Shown here: positions 26,909-34,250 of the stretch, piece by piece
Layout: each line of letters starts with the position of its first letter
How positions within the stretch are numbered: position 1 is the first letter of the stretch
Source of the DNA: Streptomyces sp. I6
GTDB taxonomy: Bacteria; Actinomycetota; Actinomycetes; Streptomycetales; Streptomycetaceae
Direction of reading: 5' to 3'
Assembly: GCA_003725745.1 (NCBI GenBank)
Contig: RHDP01000001.1
Span: 2,881,501-2,945,500 of the forward strand
DNA: 64,000 nt
The notes under the pieces: model-generated
What the model was told of the DNA's origin: nothing
Database searches by the model: none
The model's input: the letters and a program-made list of their open reading frames with translations, nothing else
Translations under genes and position numbers: made by a program

Positions 26909-26922
26909 GTGACCCGGGTCAC
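26909..26922. promoter_or_regulatory. Perfect palindrome GTGACCCGGGTCAC
   Basis: A 14-bp dyad 36 bp upstream of the leader-peptide start, suitable as a regulator-binding site in the promoter of the oxygenase transcript. Confidence 0.5.
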
Positions 26923-27013
26923 AGGGCCCGTGGGCGGGTGCGTCCACCGGGGCCGGGTCACCGGGTCACCGGGCGGAGCCAAGGGCGGGCCAAGGGCGGG
27001 CACCGGCGCACCG

Positions 27014-27330
27014 GACGACGGCCGCCGGGCGGGCACGACGGCTCCGCCCGGACCCGGACCGCACGGGGCGGCCGGACACCGGCGGCAGTGGGCCGCCCGG
27101 TGACGCGGGGCCGACCACCGGCCGCGTGAAGACTTCGGCACCCCGGCCCGGCCGCCGGTCCCGACGACCGCCGGGCGGGCACGACGGCTCCGCCCGGACC
27201 CGGGCCGCACGCGACGGACCGTCCCCCGGACCGCACGGGGCGGCCGGACACCGGCGGCAGTGGGCCGCCCGGTGACGCGGGGCCGGCCACCGACCGCGTG
27301 AAGACTTCGGCACCCCGGCCCCGCCGCCGG
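27014..27330. repeat. Imperfect tandem duplication of about 150 bp
   Basis: Copy A (27014-27160) and copy B (27163-27330) share GACGGCTCCGCCCGGACCCG, CACGGGGCGGCCGGACACCG and CGTGAAGACTTCGGCACCCC. Copy B has a 24-bp insertion near 27213. Copy B ends exactly at the stop codon of the PIN gene. The region is noncoding. Together with the leader ORF it fills the gap between the oxygenase and the PIN gene. Confidence 0.8.
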
Positions 27331-27732
27331 TCAGATGCCCATGAGCCGGATCCGGTCGCCGCAGAGTCTGGCCATGTCGTCGGGATCGGACGTCATCATC
27401 ACCACGGGGCCCGGCTGGCGCAGCGCCATCTCGGCGACGGTCGCGTCGACGGCGTACGGGTGGCCGTGCAGTCCGGCGTCCTTGAGCAGCCGGGCGGCGG
27501 CCTTCGCGGACTCCTCGGTGACGGGCTCCACCTTGACGCGGGAGAGAAGCCGGTTCAGGCGGGGAATCCCGGTTCCGGTGTGGGTGGCCTCGATGATGGT
27601 GTTGGCGCCGACGACGAACTCGACCCCGCTGCCGTCGAAGGCTTCGAGGACGGCGGTGACCTTGCGGTCCTGCGCGACCCAGGCCGACAGCCCCTCGGAG
27701 TCCAGGACCAGGGTTTCCACCGGCGGCGTCAT
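27331..27732 (-). CDS. vapC: PIN-domain ribonuclease toxin (VapC-like)
   Basis: 133 residues. The PIN acidic residues are visible as LVLDSEGLSAWV (first Asp), GANTIIEATHTG (Glu), HPYAVDATVAEMAL (Asp) and MTSDPDDMARL (Asp). VapC toxins are Mg2+-dependent RNases that cut tRNA or rRNA. The ATG overlaps the stop of the antitoxin gene (ATGA, 27729-27732), so the pair is translationally coupled. The toxin follows the antitoxin, as usual. Confidence 0.85.
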   Translation of the reverse strand: MTPPVETLVLDSEGLSAWVAQDRKVTAVLEAFDGSGVEFVVGANTIIEATHTGTGIPRLNRLLSRVKVEPVTEESAKAAARLLKDAGLHGHPYAVDATVAEMALRQPGPVVMMTSDPDDMARLCGDRIRLMGI

Positions 27733-27986
27733 GCGGCCCTCGCCCCGGGCGCACCCTGGTCGCCCGAGAGTGCCTGGGCGATGGCGGCACGCGCCTTTGC
27801 GAGTTCCTCTTCGGTGAAGGCGCCGTGCTCCTCCTGGTAGCGCTCGAACTCCTCCCGGCGCAGCTGATGCCTGATCCGGCGCGCCACCGCCTCGGCCACG
27901 TACGCGGACACGTTGTCCGTCAGCTTCCTCAGCGCTTCCACGTCGGCGGTGGGGAGGGTCACCGTGATGCGAGTCGTCTCGGCCAT
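27729..27986 (-). CDS. vapB: Antitoxin of VapBC-type pair (ribbon-helix-helix/CopG-like)
   Basis: 85 residues. The N-terminus TTRITVTLPTADVEALRKL is an RHH DNA-binding strand-helix start; the C-terminal half is acidic and helical (EEFERYQEEHGAFTEEELAKAR), the part that would bind the PIN toxin. A TATCGT -10 box lies six bases before the ATG (27993-27998), so the mRNA is probably leaderless. A 21-bp palindrome covers the -35 area, fitting autorepression by the toxin-antitoxin complex. Confidence 0.85.
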   Translation of the reverse strand: MAETTRITVTLPTADVEALRKLTDNVSAYVAEAVARRIRHQLRREEFERYQEEHGAFTEEELAKARAAIAQALSGDQGAPGARAA

Positions 27987-28006
27987 GGGCCCACGATACC
28001 CCGCGC

Positions 28007-28027
28007 CTGCATACCATCAGTATGCAG
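28007..28027. promoter_or_regulatory. Operator of the VapBC-type operon
   Basis: CTGCATAC-CATCA-GTATGCAG has perfect 8-bp arms. It overlaps the predicted -35 region of vapB and also the stop codon of the upstream tetR gene. RHH antitoxins commonly bind such sites. Confidence 0.65.
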
Positions 28028-28634
28028 ATACGTTTCCTTCCAGCGTCTCCTCCAGCAGCCGCGCCCACTGCCCCACGACCCGCCTCCGCCGTGCCGCGTC
28101 GTCGGTCAGCAGGTTCGCGAGCCCCAGTCCGCGCGCCATGTCGAGCAGCCCCTGGACGGTCTCGCGCACGCCCGGCACCGTCTCGTCCGCGCCGAGCAGC
28201 TCCACCGCGATGCGGTGGGTCTCCCGGCCGACCCGCGCCTCCAGTTCGGTGACCCGGCCGCGCAGCTGCTCCTCGTTGGAGGCCGCGACCCACAGATGGA
28301 GTGCGGCGCGGAACAGCGGGCCGGTGTAGAGGTCGACCAGGGCCGCCACGACGGCCGCCCGGCTCTGCCCGGGGAGGGACCGCAGGGCCGAGGAGCGCTC
28401 CTCGGCCACGTACTCCACGGCCGCCGTGAACAGGTCCTCCCTGGTCGGGAAGTGGTGCTGTGCCGCGCCCCGCGAGACCCCGGCCCGCTCGGCGACCACC
28501 GAGACGGTGGAGCCCGCCCAGCCGCGTTCGGCGAGGCAGGCCACCGCGGCCTCCAGCAGCCGCTGCCGGGTCGCCCGGCTGCGGTCCTGCTTGGGCTCCT
28601 TGGCGGAGCCGGCGGGGGAGGTCACCACACCCAT
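28017..28634 (-). CDS. TetR-family transcriptional regulator
   Basis: 205 residues. The N-terminal HTH is TRQRLLEAAVACLAERGWAGSTVSVVAERAGVSRGAAQHHFPTREDLF; the rest is the helical ligand domain. It is the last gene of a co-directional acyl-CoA catabolic operon (38669 to 28017), its start overlapping the enoyl-CoA hydratase stop by 13 bp. It probably represses the operon and responds to an acyl-CoA intermediate. The palindrome at 38728-38745 before the first gene is the best candidate operator. Its 3' end contains the vapBC operator. Confidence 0.88.
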   Translation of the reverse strand: MGVVTSPAGSAKEPKQDRSRATRQRLLEAAVACLAERGWAGSTVSVVAERAGVSRGAAQHHFPTREDLFTAAVEYVAEERSSALRSLPGQSRAAVVAALVDLYTGPLFRAALHLWVAASNEEQLRGRVTELEARVGRETHRIAVELLGADETVPGVRETVQGLLDMARGLGLANLLTDDAARRRRVVGQWARLLEETLEGNVSAY

Positions 28635-29371
28635 GCGGGGTCCCGTCGTTCGAGGAAGGCCGTCATCCCCTCGCGCGCCTCCGCCGAGGCGAAGAGCGAC
28701 GCCGAGCGCTGGACGAGGTCCTCGGCGTCACGGTCGAAGGTCTCCCGCACCCTAGCCGTGAGCAGCTGCTTCGTCGCGTCCAGGGCCTGCGGGGAGGCTC
28801 TGCGGAAGCCGTCGAGGACCGGCGCGAGGACCTCGTCGACGTCCTCGCCGACCGCCGTCAGCAGTCCCATGCGGGCCGCCTCCGCGGCACCGAAGCGCTC
28901 ACCGCTCAGGTAGTAGCGGGCGGCCGCCCGGGGCTCCAGACGCGGCAGCAGCGGCAGGGAGATCACGGCGGGCGCCACCCCGATCCGCACCTCGGTGAAC
29001 GCGAAGTCGGACCCGGCGGACGCCGCGGCGACGTCGCAGGCACCGACGAGGCCGAGCCCGCCCGCCCGTACCCGGCCGGTCACCCGCGCCACCACGGGCT
29101 TGGGCAGTTCGACGATCCGCCGCAGCAGCGCGACGAAGGTGTAGGGGTTCGGGGGCTCCTTCAGATCCGCTCCGGCGCTGAAGGTGCCGCCGGTGTGGGT
29201 CAGGACGACGGCCCGTACGGCGGGGTCCTTCCCGCACTGGGCCACGGCGTCGGCCAGCTCGCCCACGAGCCGCGCCGAGAGGGCGTTGCGGTTCGCCGGC
29301 GAGTCCAGCGTCAGCGTCGCGATGCCGCGTGCGGTGGCCGCCTTGACGGTCCCGGTTCCGGTGGATGTCAC
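28622..29371 (-). CDS. Enoyl-CoA hydratase/isomerase
   Basis: 249 residues of the crotonase fold. NRNALSARL and GTFSAGADLKE form the CoA-binding and first oxyanion part. GRVRAGGLGLVGACDVAAAS holds the second oxyanion glycines, and FTEVRIGVAPAVISL is typical of the family. It hydrates 2-enoyl-CoA esters. The GTG start overlaps the CoA ligase stop (GTGA). It belongs to the eight-gene operon that ends with tetR, acting after the acyl-CoA dehydrogenase and carboxylase steps. Confidence 0.9.
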   Translation of the reverse strand: MTSTGTGTVKAATARGIATLTLDSPANRNALSARLVGELADAVAQCGKDPAVRAVVLTHTGGTFSAGADLKEPPNPYTFVALLRRIVELPKPVVARVTGRVRAGGLGLVGACDVAAASAGSDFAFTEVRIGVAPAVISLPLLPRLEPRAAARYYLSGERFGAAEAARMGLLTAVGEDVDEVLAPVLDGFRRASPQALDATKQLLTARVRETFDRDAEDLVQRSASLFASAEAREGMTAFLERRDPAWVW

Positions 29372-31002
29372 ATGGTCTCCTTCGCAGGGTTCGCCCGGTC
29401 CTCCGGCTTCTCCCCGTTCTGCCGGGGACGCCGGGGCTCCCGGTCGCGCAGTTCACGGCGGAGGATCTTCCCCGAGGCGGCCCGGGGCACTCCGTCGACG
29501 AACTCGACCCGCCGGATCTTCTTGTACGGGGCCACGCGGCCGGCGACATGGGCGAGGACGGCGTCGGCCGTCAGGTCGGGCGCGGCGGCCTGCCGTACGA
29601 CGTACGCCTTGGGTATCTCGTTCCCGTCGTCGTCGTACACGCCGATCACCGCCGCGTCCGCGATGCCCTCGTGGGTGAGCAGCAGGGCCTCCAGCTCCGC
29701 GGGGGCGACCTGGTAGCCCTTGTACTTGATGAGTTCCTTGACCCGGTCGACGACGAACAGCCAGCCGTCGTCGTCGACTCGGCCGATGTCGCCGGTGTGC
29801 ACCCAGCCCTCGTCGTCGATCATGGCCGCGGTGGCGTCGGGCCGGTTCAGATAGCCCTTCATCACCTGGGGTCCGCGGATCGCGATCTCGCCCTCCTCGC
29901 CGGGCGCGGCGTCCCGGCCGGGGTCGTCGAGCGCCAGGATCCGCATCTCGGTGCAGGGCAGCAGCTTGCCCACGGCGCCGGGCGGCGGGTTCTCGGCGTC
30001 CAGCGGCACGACATGGGTGCCGGGCGACAGCTCGGTCATGCCGTACGCCTGGAGCACCGGCGGCAGCCCCAGCCGTTCCGAGCAGGCCCGGGCGAGTCCG
30101 GCGTCGAGCGGGGCGGCGGCGCTGACGACGTACTCCAGCGACGACAGGTCGTAGCGGGCGACCGCCGGGTGCTTGGCGAGCGCCAGCACGATCGGCGGGG
30201 CCACGTACAGGGCGTTGATCCGGTGCTTCTCGATCGCCGCGAGGAACTGGTCGAGGTCGAACCGCGGCAGTACGACGACGGTGGCGCCCCTGCGCAGCGG
30301 GGCGTTCATCAGCGCGGTGAGGCCGTAGATGTGGAAGAACGGCAGCACGGCGAGGATGCGGTCGCCGGGCTTCATGGGGAGGACGGGGTCCAGCTGCGCC
30401 AGGTTGGTGGCGATGGACTCGTGGGTGAGCATGACCCCCTTGGGCACGCCGGTCGTGCCGGAGGAGTACGGCAGGGCCGCGACGTCCTCGGCCGGGTCGA
30501 CGGCGACATCGGGTTCGGGGGCGGTGGAGCCGAGCATGCCGAGGATCGACCGGTGGCCCTCGGCCGCGTCGCAGACGAAGACCTCCTCTATCCCGCCGGC
30601 CAGTTCGGCGGCCCGCCGGGCCGCCTCGAGCAGCGGGGAGACGGTGACGATCCAGCGGGCGGAGGAGTCGCGGAGCTGCTTGGCGAACTCCTCCGCCGTG
30701 GCGAGCGGATGGACGGTGGTGACGGACGCCCCGGCGCGGGTGGCGGCGTAGAAGACCACCGGGTAGGCGACCGTGTTGGGGCTGTGCAGGGCGAGCACGT
30801 CGCCCTTGCGGACGCCCGCGTCGGCGAACGCCGCCGCGAGCCTGCGGTGGTAGCTGTCGAGCTGGGCGTACGTGAGCGTCGTGCCGCCGGTCCCGTCGAC
30901 CAGGGCGACGGTGTCGCCGTACCCGGCCGCCCCGCCCAGGACGGCCTCGTGGATGGGGACGGAGAGGGACGGGACGTCCGCGTACTCGCTGTGCATCACC
31001 AT
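29368..31002 (-). CDS. Acyl-CoA ligase (4-coumarate:CoA ligase-like)
   Basis: 544 residues from the ATG at 31000-31002, with GAAGGGG in front. Adenylation motifs are ALPYSSGTTGVPKGVMLTH, QAYGMTELSPGTHVV, VHTGDIGRVDDDGWLFV and VDRVKELIKYKGYQVAPAE; a C-terminal PYKKIRRVEFVDGVPRAASGKIL supplies the catalytic Lys. It activates the entry acid of the pathway with ATP and CoA. The name 4-coumarate ligase reflects family similarity only; in this operon a branched or terpenoid acid is as likely. Confidence 0.88.
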   Translation of the reverse strand: MVMHSEYADVPSLSVPIHEAVLGGAAGYGDTVALVDGTGGTTLTYAQLDSYHRRLAAAFADAGVRKGDVLALHSPNTVAYPVVFYAATRAGASVTTVHPLATAEEFAKQLRDSSARWIVTVSPLLEAARRAAELAGGIEEVFVCDAAEGHRSILGMLGSTAPEPDVAVDPAEDVAALPYSSGTTGVPKGVMLTHESIATNLAQLDPVLPMKPGDRILAVLPFFHIYGLTALMNAPLRRGATVVVLPRFDLDQFLAAIEKHRINALYVAPPIVLALAKHPAVARYDLSSLEYVVSAAAPLDAGLARACSERLGLPPVLQAYGMTELSPGTHVVPLDAENPPPGAVGKLLPCTEMRILALDDPGRDAAPGEEGEIAIRGPQVMKGYLNRPDATAAMIDDEGWVHTGDIGRVDDDGWLFVVDRVKELIKYKGYQVAPAELEALLLTHEGIADAAVIGVYDDDGNEIPKAYVVRQAAAPDLTADAVLAHVAGRVAPYKKIRRVEFVDGVPRAASGKILRRELRDREPRRPRQNGEKPEDRANPAKETM

Positions 31003-31067
31003 GGCAGCCCCTTCGCGGTCGGGTCGTGGCCGGGTGGTGGCCGGGCCGTGGTCGCCAGAATCCCCCG

Positions 31068-32213
31068 TCAGTACGACTTGGGGAGACCCAGGGACTGATG
31101 GGACACGAAATTCAGCACCATCTCGCGGCTGACCGGGGCGATCCGGGCGACCCGGGCGGCGGTCACCAGGGACGCGAGGCCGTACTCCCGGGTGAGGCCG
31201 TTGCCGCCGAGCGTGTGGACGGCCTGGTCGACGGCCCTGACGCAGGCCTCACCGGCCGCGTACTTGGCCATGTTGGCGGCCTCGCCCGCGCCCAGGTCGT
31301 CGCCGGCGTCGTACAGGGCCGCGGCCTTCTGCATCATCAGCCGGGCGAGTTCCAGCTCGATGTGCGCCTGGGCGAGCGGGTGGGCGATGGCCTGGTGGGC
31401 GCCGATGGGCGTTTTCCAGACCTGCCGCTCCTTGGCGTACTCCACGGCTCGGGCCACCGCGTAGCGGCCCATGCCGATCCCGAACGCGGCGGTCATGACG
31501 CGCTCCGGGTTGAGTCCGGCGAACAGCTGGAGCAGGCCGGCGTCCTCCTCGCCCACCAGCGCGTCCCGCGGCAGTTCCACGTCGTCGAGGACCAGCTCGA
31601 ACTGCTTCTCCTGGGCGAACAGCTCCATGTCGATCCGGGAGCGGCCGAAGCCGGGCGCGTCCCGCGGGACGATGAACAGGCACGGCTTCAGCTTCCCGGT
31701 CCGGGCGTCCTCGGTGCGGCCCACGATCAGGGTCGCGTCGGCGATGTCGACACCGGAGATGAACACCTTGCGGCCGGAGAGGACCCAGCCGTCGTCCGTG
31801 CGCCGGGCGGTGGTGGTGATCCGGTGCGAGTTGGAGCCGGCGTCCGGCTCGGTGATGCCGAAGGCCATGGTGCGGGTGCCGTCGGCGAGGGCGGGGAGCC
31901 ACGCGCGGCGCTGCTCCTCGGTGCCGAAGCGGGCGATGACGGTGCCGCAGATGGCGGGCGAGACCACCATCATCAGCAGGGGGCAGCCGGCGGCGCCGAG
32001 CTCCTCCAGCACGATGGACAGCTCGGCCAGGCCGCCGCCCCCGCCGCCGTACTCCTCCGGGAGGTTGACCCCGAGGTAGCCGAGCTTGGCGGCCTCGGCC
32101 CACAGCGCCTCGCGGTCGTGATCGCGGCCGTGCCGCTTCCCGAGGGCGGCGACCGCGGCCCTCAGCGCGGCGCGCTCTTCGCTTTCGATGATCGTGTCCG
32201 TGATCGTGCTCAT
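31068..32213 (-). CDS. Acyl-CoA dehydrogenase
   Basis: 381 residues with the flavoenzyme order: N-terminal helices, AFGITEPDAGSNSHRITTTA (FAD/substrate loop), WVLSGRKVFISG, then the C-terminal helical domain with QAIAHPLAQAHIELELARLM and HTLGGNGLTREYGL. It introduces the 2,3-double bond into acyl-CoA and passes electrons to ETF. Its start overlaps the carboxylase alpha stop (ATGA), placing it firmly in the operon. Comparable enzymes include isovaleryl- and citronellyl-CoA dehydrogenases. Confidence 0.9.
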   Translation of the reverse strand: MSTITDTIIESEERAALRAAVAALGKRHGRDHDREALWAEAAKLGYLGVNLPEEYGGGGGGLAELSIVLEELGAAGCPLLMMVVSPAICGTVIARFGTEEQRRAWLPALADGTRTMAFGITEPDAGSNSHRITTTARRTDDGWVLSGRKVFISGVDIADATLIVGRTEDARTGKLKPCLFIVPRDAPGFGRSRIDMELFAQEKQFELVLDDVELPRDALVGEEDAGLLQLFAGLNPERVMTAAFGIGMGRYAVARAVEYAKERQVWKTPIGAHQAIAHPLAQAHIELELARLMMQKAAALYDAGDDLGAGEAANMAKYAAGEACVRAVDQAVHTLGGNGLTREYGLASLVTAARVARIAPVSREMVLNFVSHQSLGLPKSY

Positions 32214-34243
32214 GACGCGTTCTCCTCCTGTGCTGCGGCTTGTACGACGGCGAGAAGGGCACCGACCTCGACCTGGCGGCCGGGGGCGGCGTGGAGCGCG
32301 GTGAGGGTGCCGGAGGCGGGAGCGGTGATGCGGTGCTCCATCTTCATCGCCTCCAGCCAGACGAGCGGCTGGCCGGCGGTGACCGCGGCGCCGGGGGCGA
32401 TGCCCTCGGCGACCCGGACGACCGTGCCGGGCATGGGGGCGAGCAGGGAACCGGGCTCGCGCTGGGCGGTGGGGTCGGGGAAGCGGGGCAGCCGGGTGAG
32501 GGTGTGGGCCGAGGTGGCGGTGTCGACGTGGACCCGGTCGCCGCCGTACACGGCGATCCGGAACTCGCGCTCCACACCGTCGGCTTCGAGCCGCACGGCG
32601 TCCGGGGCGGCACGGCGGACCCGCACCCCGGGGAAGCCCTCGGCCAGCACGCCGTCGCGGGTGACGCGGTAGCGGACCTCGTGCTCGGTGTCCCGGCCCC
32701 GGTAGCGCTTGACCTGCGGCTGCGAGGGGAGGTTGCGCCAGCCGCCGAGACGGGCGGTGGTGGTACCGGCCGTGCGGCCGCCGGCCTGCCGGGCGGCGGC
32801 GTCCGCCAGGGCCGCGGCGAGCGCGGCGAGTTCCTCGCCGTCCGCCGCCTCGGTCAGCGCGGGCAGGTGCCGGTCGTAGAAGCCGGTGTCCATCCGGGCC
32901 TCGGCGAACTCGGGGTGCCGCAGGGACCGTACGAGCAGCTCCCGGTTGGTCACCGGACCGTGGATCCGGGCCCGCGCCAGGTCACCGGCGAGCCGCCGCA
33001 CGGCCTCCCGCCGGGTGGGTGCCCAGACGACGACCTTGGCGATCATCGCGTCGTAGTGCACGCCGATCCGGTCGCCGTCGCCGTAGCCGGCGTCGACCCT
33101 CGTCCACGCCCGGGAGGCCGTGGCACCGGAAGCCCCGTCAACCGGCGTCGAACCCACCCCGGACACAGCACCGGAAGCCCCGTCAACCGGCGTCGGGCCC
33201 CGGCCGCCGCCTGCCGGGAAGGACAGCGCGTGGAGCGTGCCCGTCTGCGGGGACCAGGAGCGGGACGGGTCCTCGGCGTACAGCCGGGCCTCGACGGCGT
33301 GGCCGCGCGGGGCGGGCGGCGCGGGGGGCAGGGCGGCGCCCTCGGCGACCCGGATCTGCAGGGCCACCAGGTCGACGCCGAACACCGCCTCGGTGACGGG
33401 GTGCTCCACCTGGAGCCGGGTGTTCATCTCCAGGAAGTGGGCCCGATCGCCGACCACGAGGAACTCCACCGTGCCCGCGCCCCGGTAGCCGGTCGCCCGG
33501 GCGGCACGGACGGCCATCTCCTCGAGCCGGGCGGTCAGTTCCCGGCCCAGCCCCGGCGCCGGCGCCTCCTCGACGACCTTCTGGTGGCGGCGTTGCAGCG
33601 AGCAGTCCCGGGTGCCGAGCGCCCACACCGTGCCGTGGGCGTCCGCGAGGATCTGCACCTCCACATGGCGTCCGCCCTCGACGTACGGTTCGACGAAGAC
33701 CTCTCCGTCCCCGAAGGCGCTCAGTGCCTCGGCCCGGGCGGCGGCCAGTTCGTCCTTCAGCGCGTCCCGTTCGCGGACGACGCGCATCCCGCGCCCGCCG
33801 CCGCCCGCCGCCGCCTTCACCAGCAGGGGAAGGTCGGCGTCGGTGACCGCGTCCGCGTCGAGCGACGCGATCCCCATCAGCTCCTTGGCCCGGGTCTTGG
33901 AGGCCATCGCCTCGATGGCGTCCGGCGGCGGCCCGATCCAGGTCAGGCCCGCGGCGGCGACCTCCCGGGCGAAGCCGGCGTTCTCGGACAGGAATCCGTA
34001 GCCGGGGTGGACGGCGTCCGCGCCGGACGCGAGCGCCGCCTTCACGATCAGGTCGCCGCGCAGATAGGTGGCGGCGGGCGCGGCCCCCGGCAGCCGTACG
34101 GCGGCGTCGGCCGTCCGGGTGTGCAGGGCGCCCTCGTCCGGGTCGGCGAAGACGGCGACCGTCGCGATGCCGAGTTCCCGGCAGGTGCGGAACACCCGGC
34201 AGGCGATCTCACCGCGGTTGGCGACGAGCAGGGTTTCGATCAT
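32210..34243 (-). CDS. Acyl-CoA carboxylase alpha chain (biotin carboxylase + biotin carboxyl carrier)
   Basis: 677 residues. Biotin carboxylase part: LLVANRGEIACRVFRT, LLVKAAAGGGGRGMRVV (ATP loop), FVEPYVEGGRHVEVQIL, FLEMNTRLQVEHPVTE. The C-terminal carrier has PMPGTVV and EAMKMEH with the biotinylated Lys. It carboxylates biotin for the beta subunit encoded just upstream. Between HALSFPAGG and RVDAGYGDGD is an extra loop of about 35 residues built from two TPVDGASGA repeats. The partner and neighbours suggest methylcrotonyl- or geranyl-type acyl-CoA. Confidence 0.92.
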   Translation of the reverse strand: MIETLLVANRGEIACRVFRTCRELGIATVAVFADPDEGALHTRTADAAVRLPGAAPAATYLRGDLIVKAALASGADAVHPGYGFLSENAGFAREVAAAGLTWIGPPPDAIEAMASKTRAKELMGIASLDADAVTDADLPLLVKAAAGGGGRGMRVVRERDALKDELAAARAEALSAFGDGEVFVEPYVEGGRHVEVQILADAHGTVWALGTRDCSLQRRHQKVVEEAPAPGLGRELTARLEEMAVRAARATGYRGAGTVEFLVVGDRAHFLEMNTRLQVEHPVTEAVFGVDLVALQIRVAEGAALPPAPPAPRGHAVEARLYAEDPSRSWSPQTGTLHALSFPAGGGRGPTPVDGASGAVSGVGSTPVDGASGATASRAWTRVDAGYGDGDRIGVHYDAMIAKVVVWAPTRREAVRRLAGDLARARIHGPVTNRELLVRSLRHPEFAEARMDTGFYDRHLPALTEAADGEELAALAAALADAAARQAGGRTAGTTTARLGGWRNLPSQPQVKRYRGRDTEHEVRYRVTRDGVLAEGFPGVRVRRAAPDAVRLEADGVEREFRIAVYGGDRVHVDTATSAHTLTRLPRFPDPTAQREPGSLLAPMPGTVVRVAEGIAPGAAVTAGQPLVWLEAMKMEHRITAPASGTLTALHAAPGRQVEVGALLAVVQAAAQEENAS
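33125..33196 (-). repeat. 45-bp in-frame direct repeat in the carboxylase gene
   Basis: ACCGGAAGCCCCGTCAACCG occurs at 33125 and 33170 (period 45 bp) and codes for two TPVDGASGA segments in a loop absent from typical biotin carboxylases. Confidence 0.8.
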
Positions 34244-34250
34244 CGGGGCC

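Noticed and set aside
27331-28293. 320-codon minus-strand frame fusing TetR-region sequence with the PIN domain
   Set aside because: The start overlapping the antitoxin stop (27732) gives a normal PIN length; the longer part is a shadow of the antitoxin and tetR genes.
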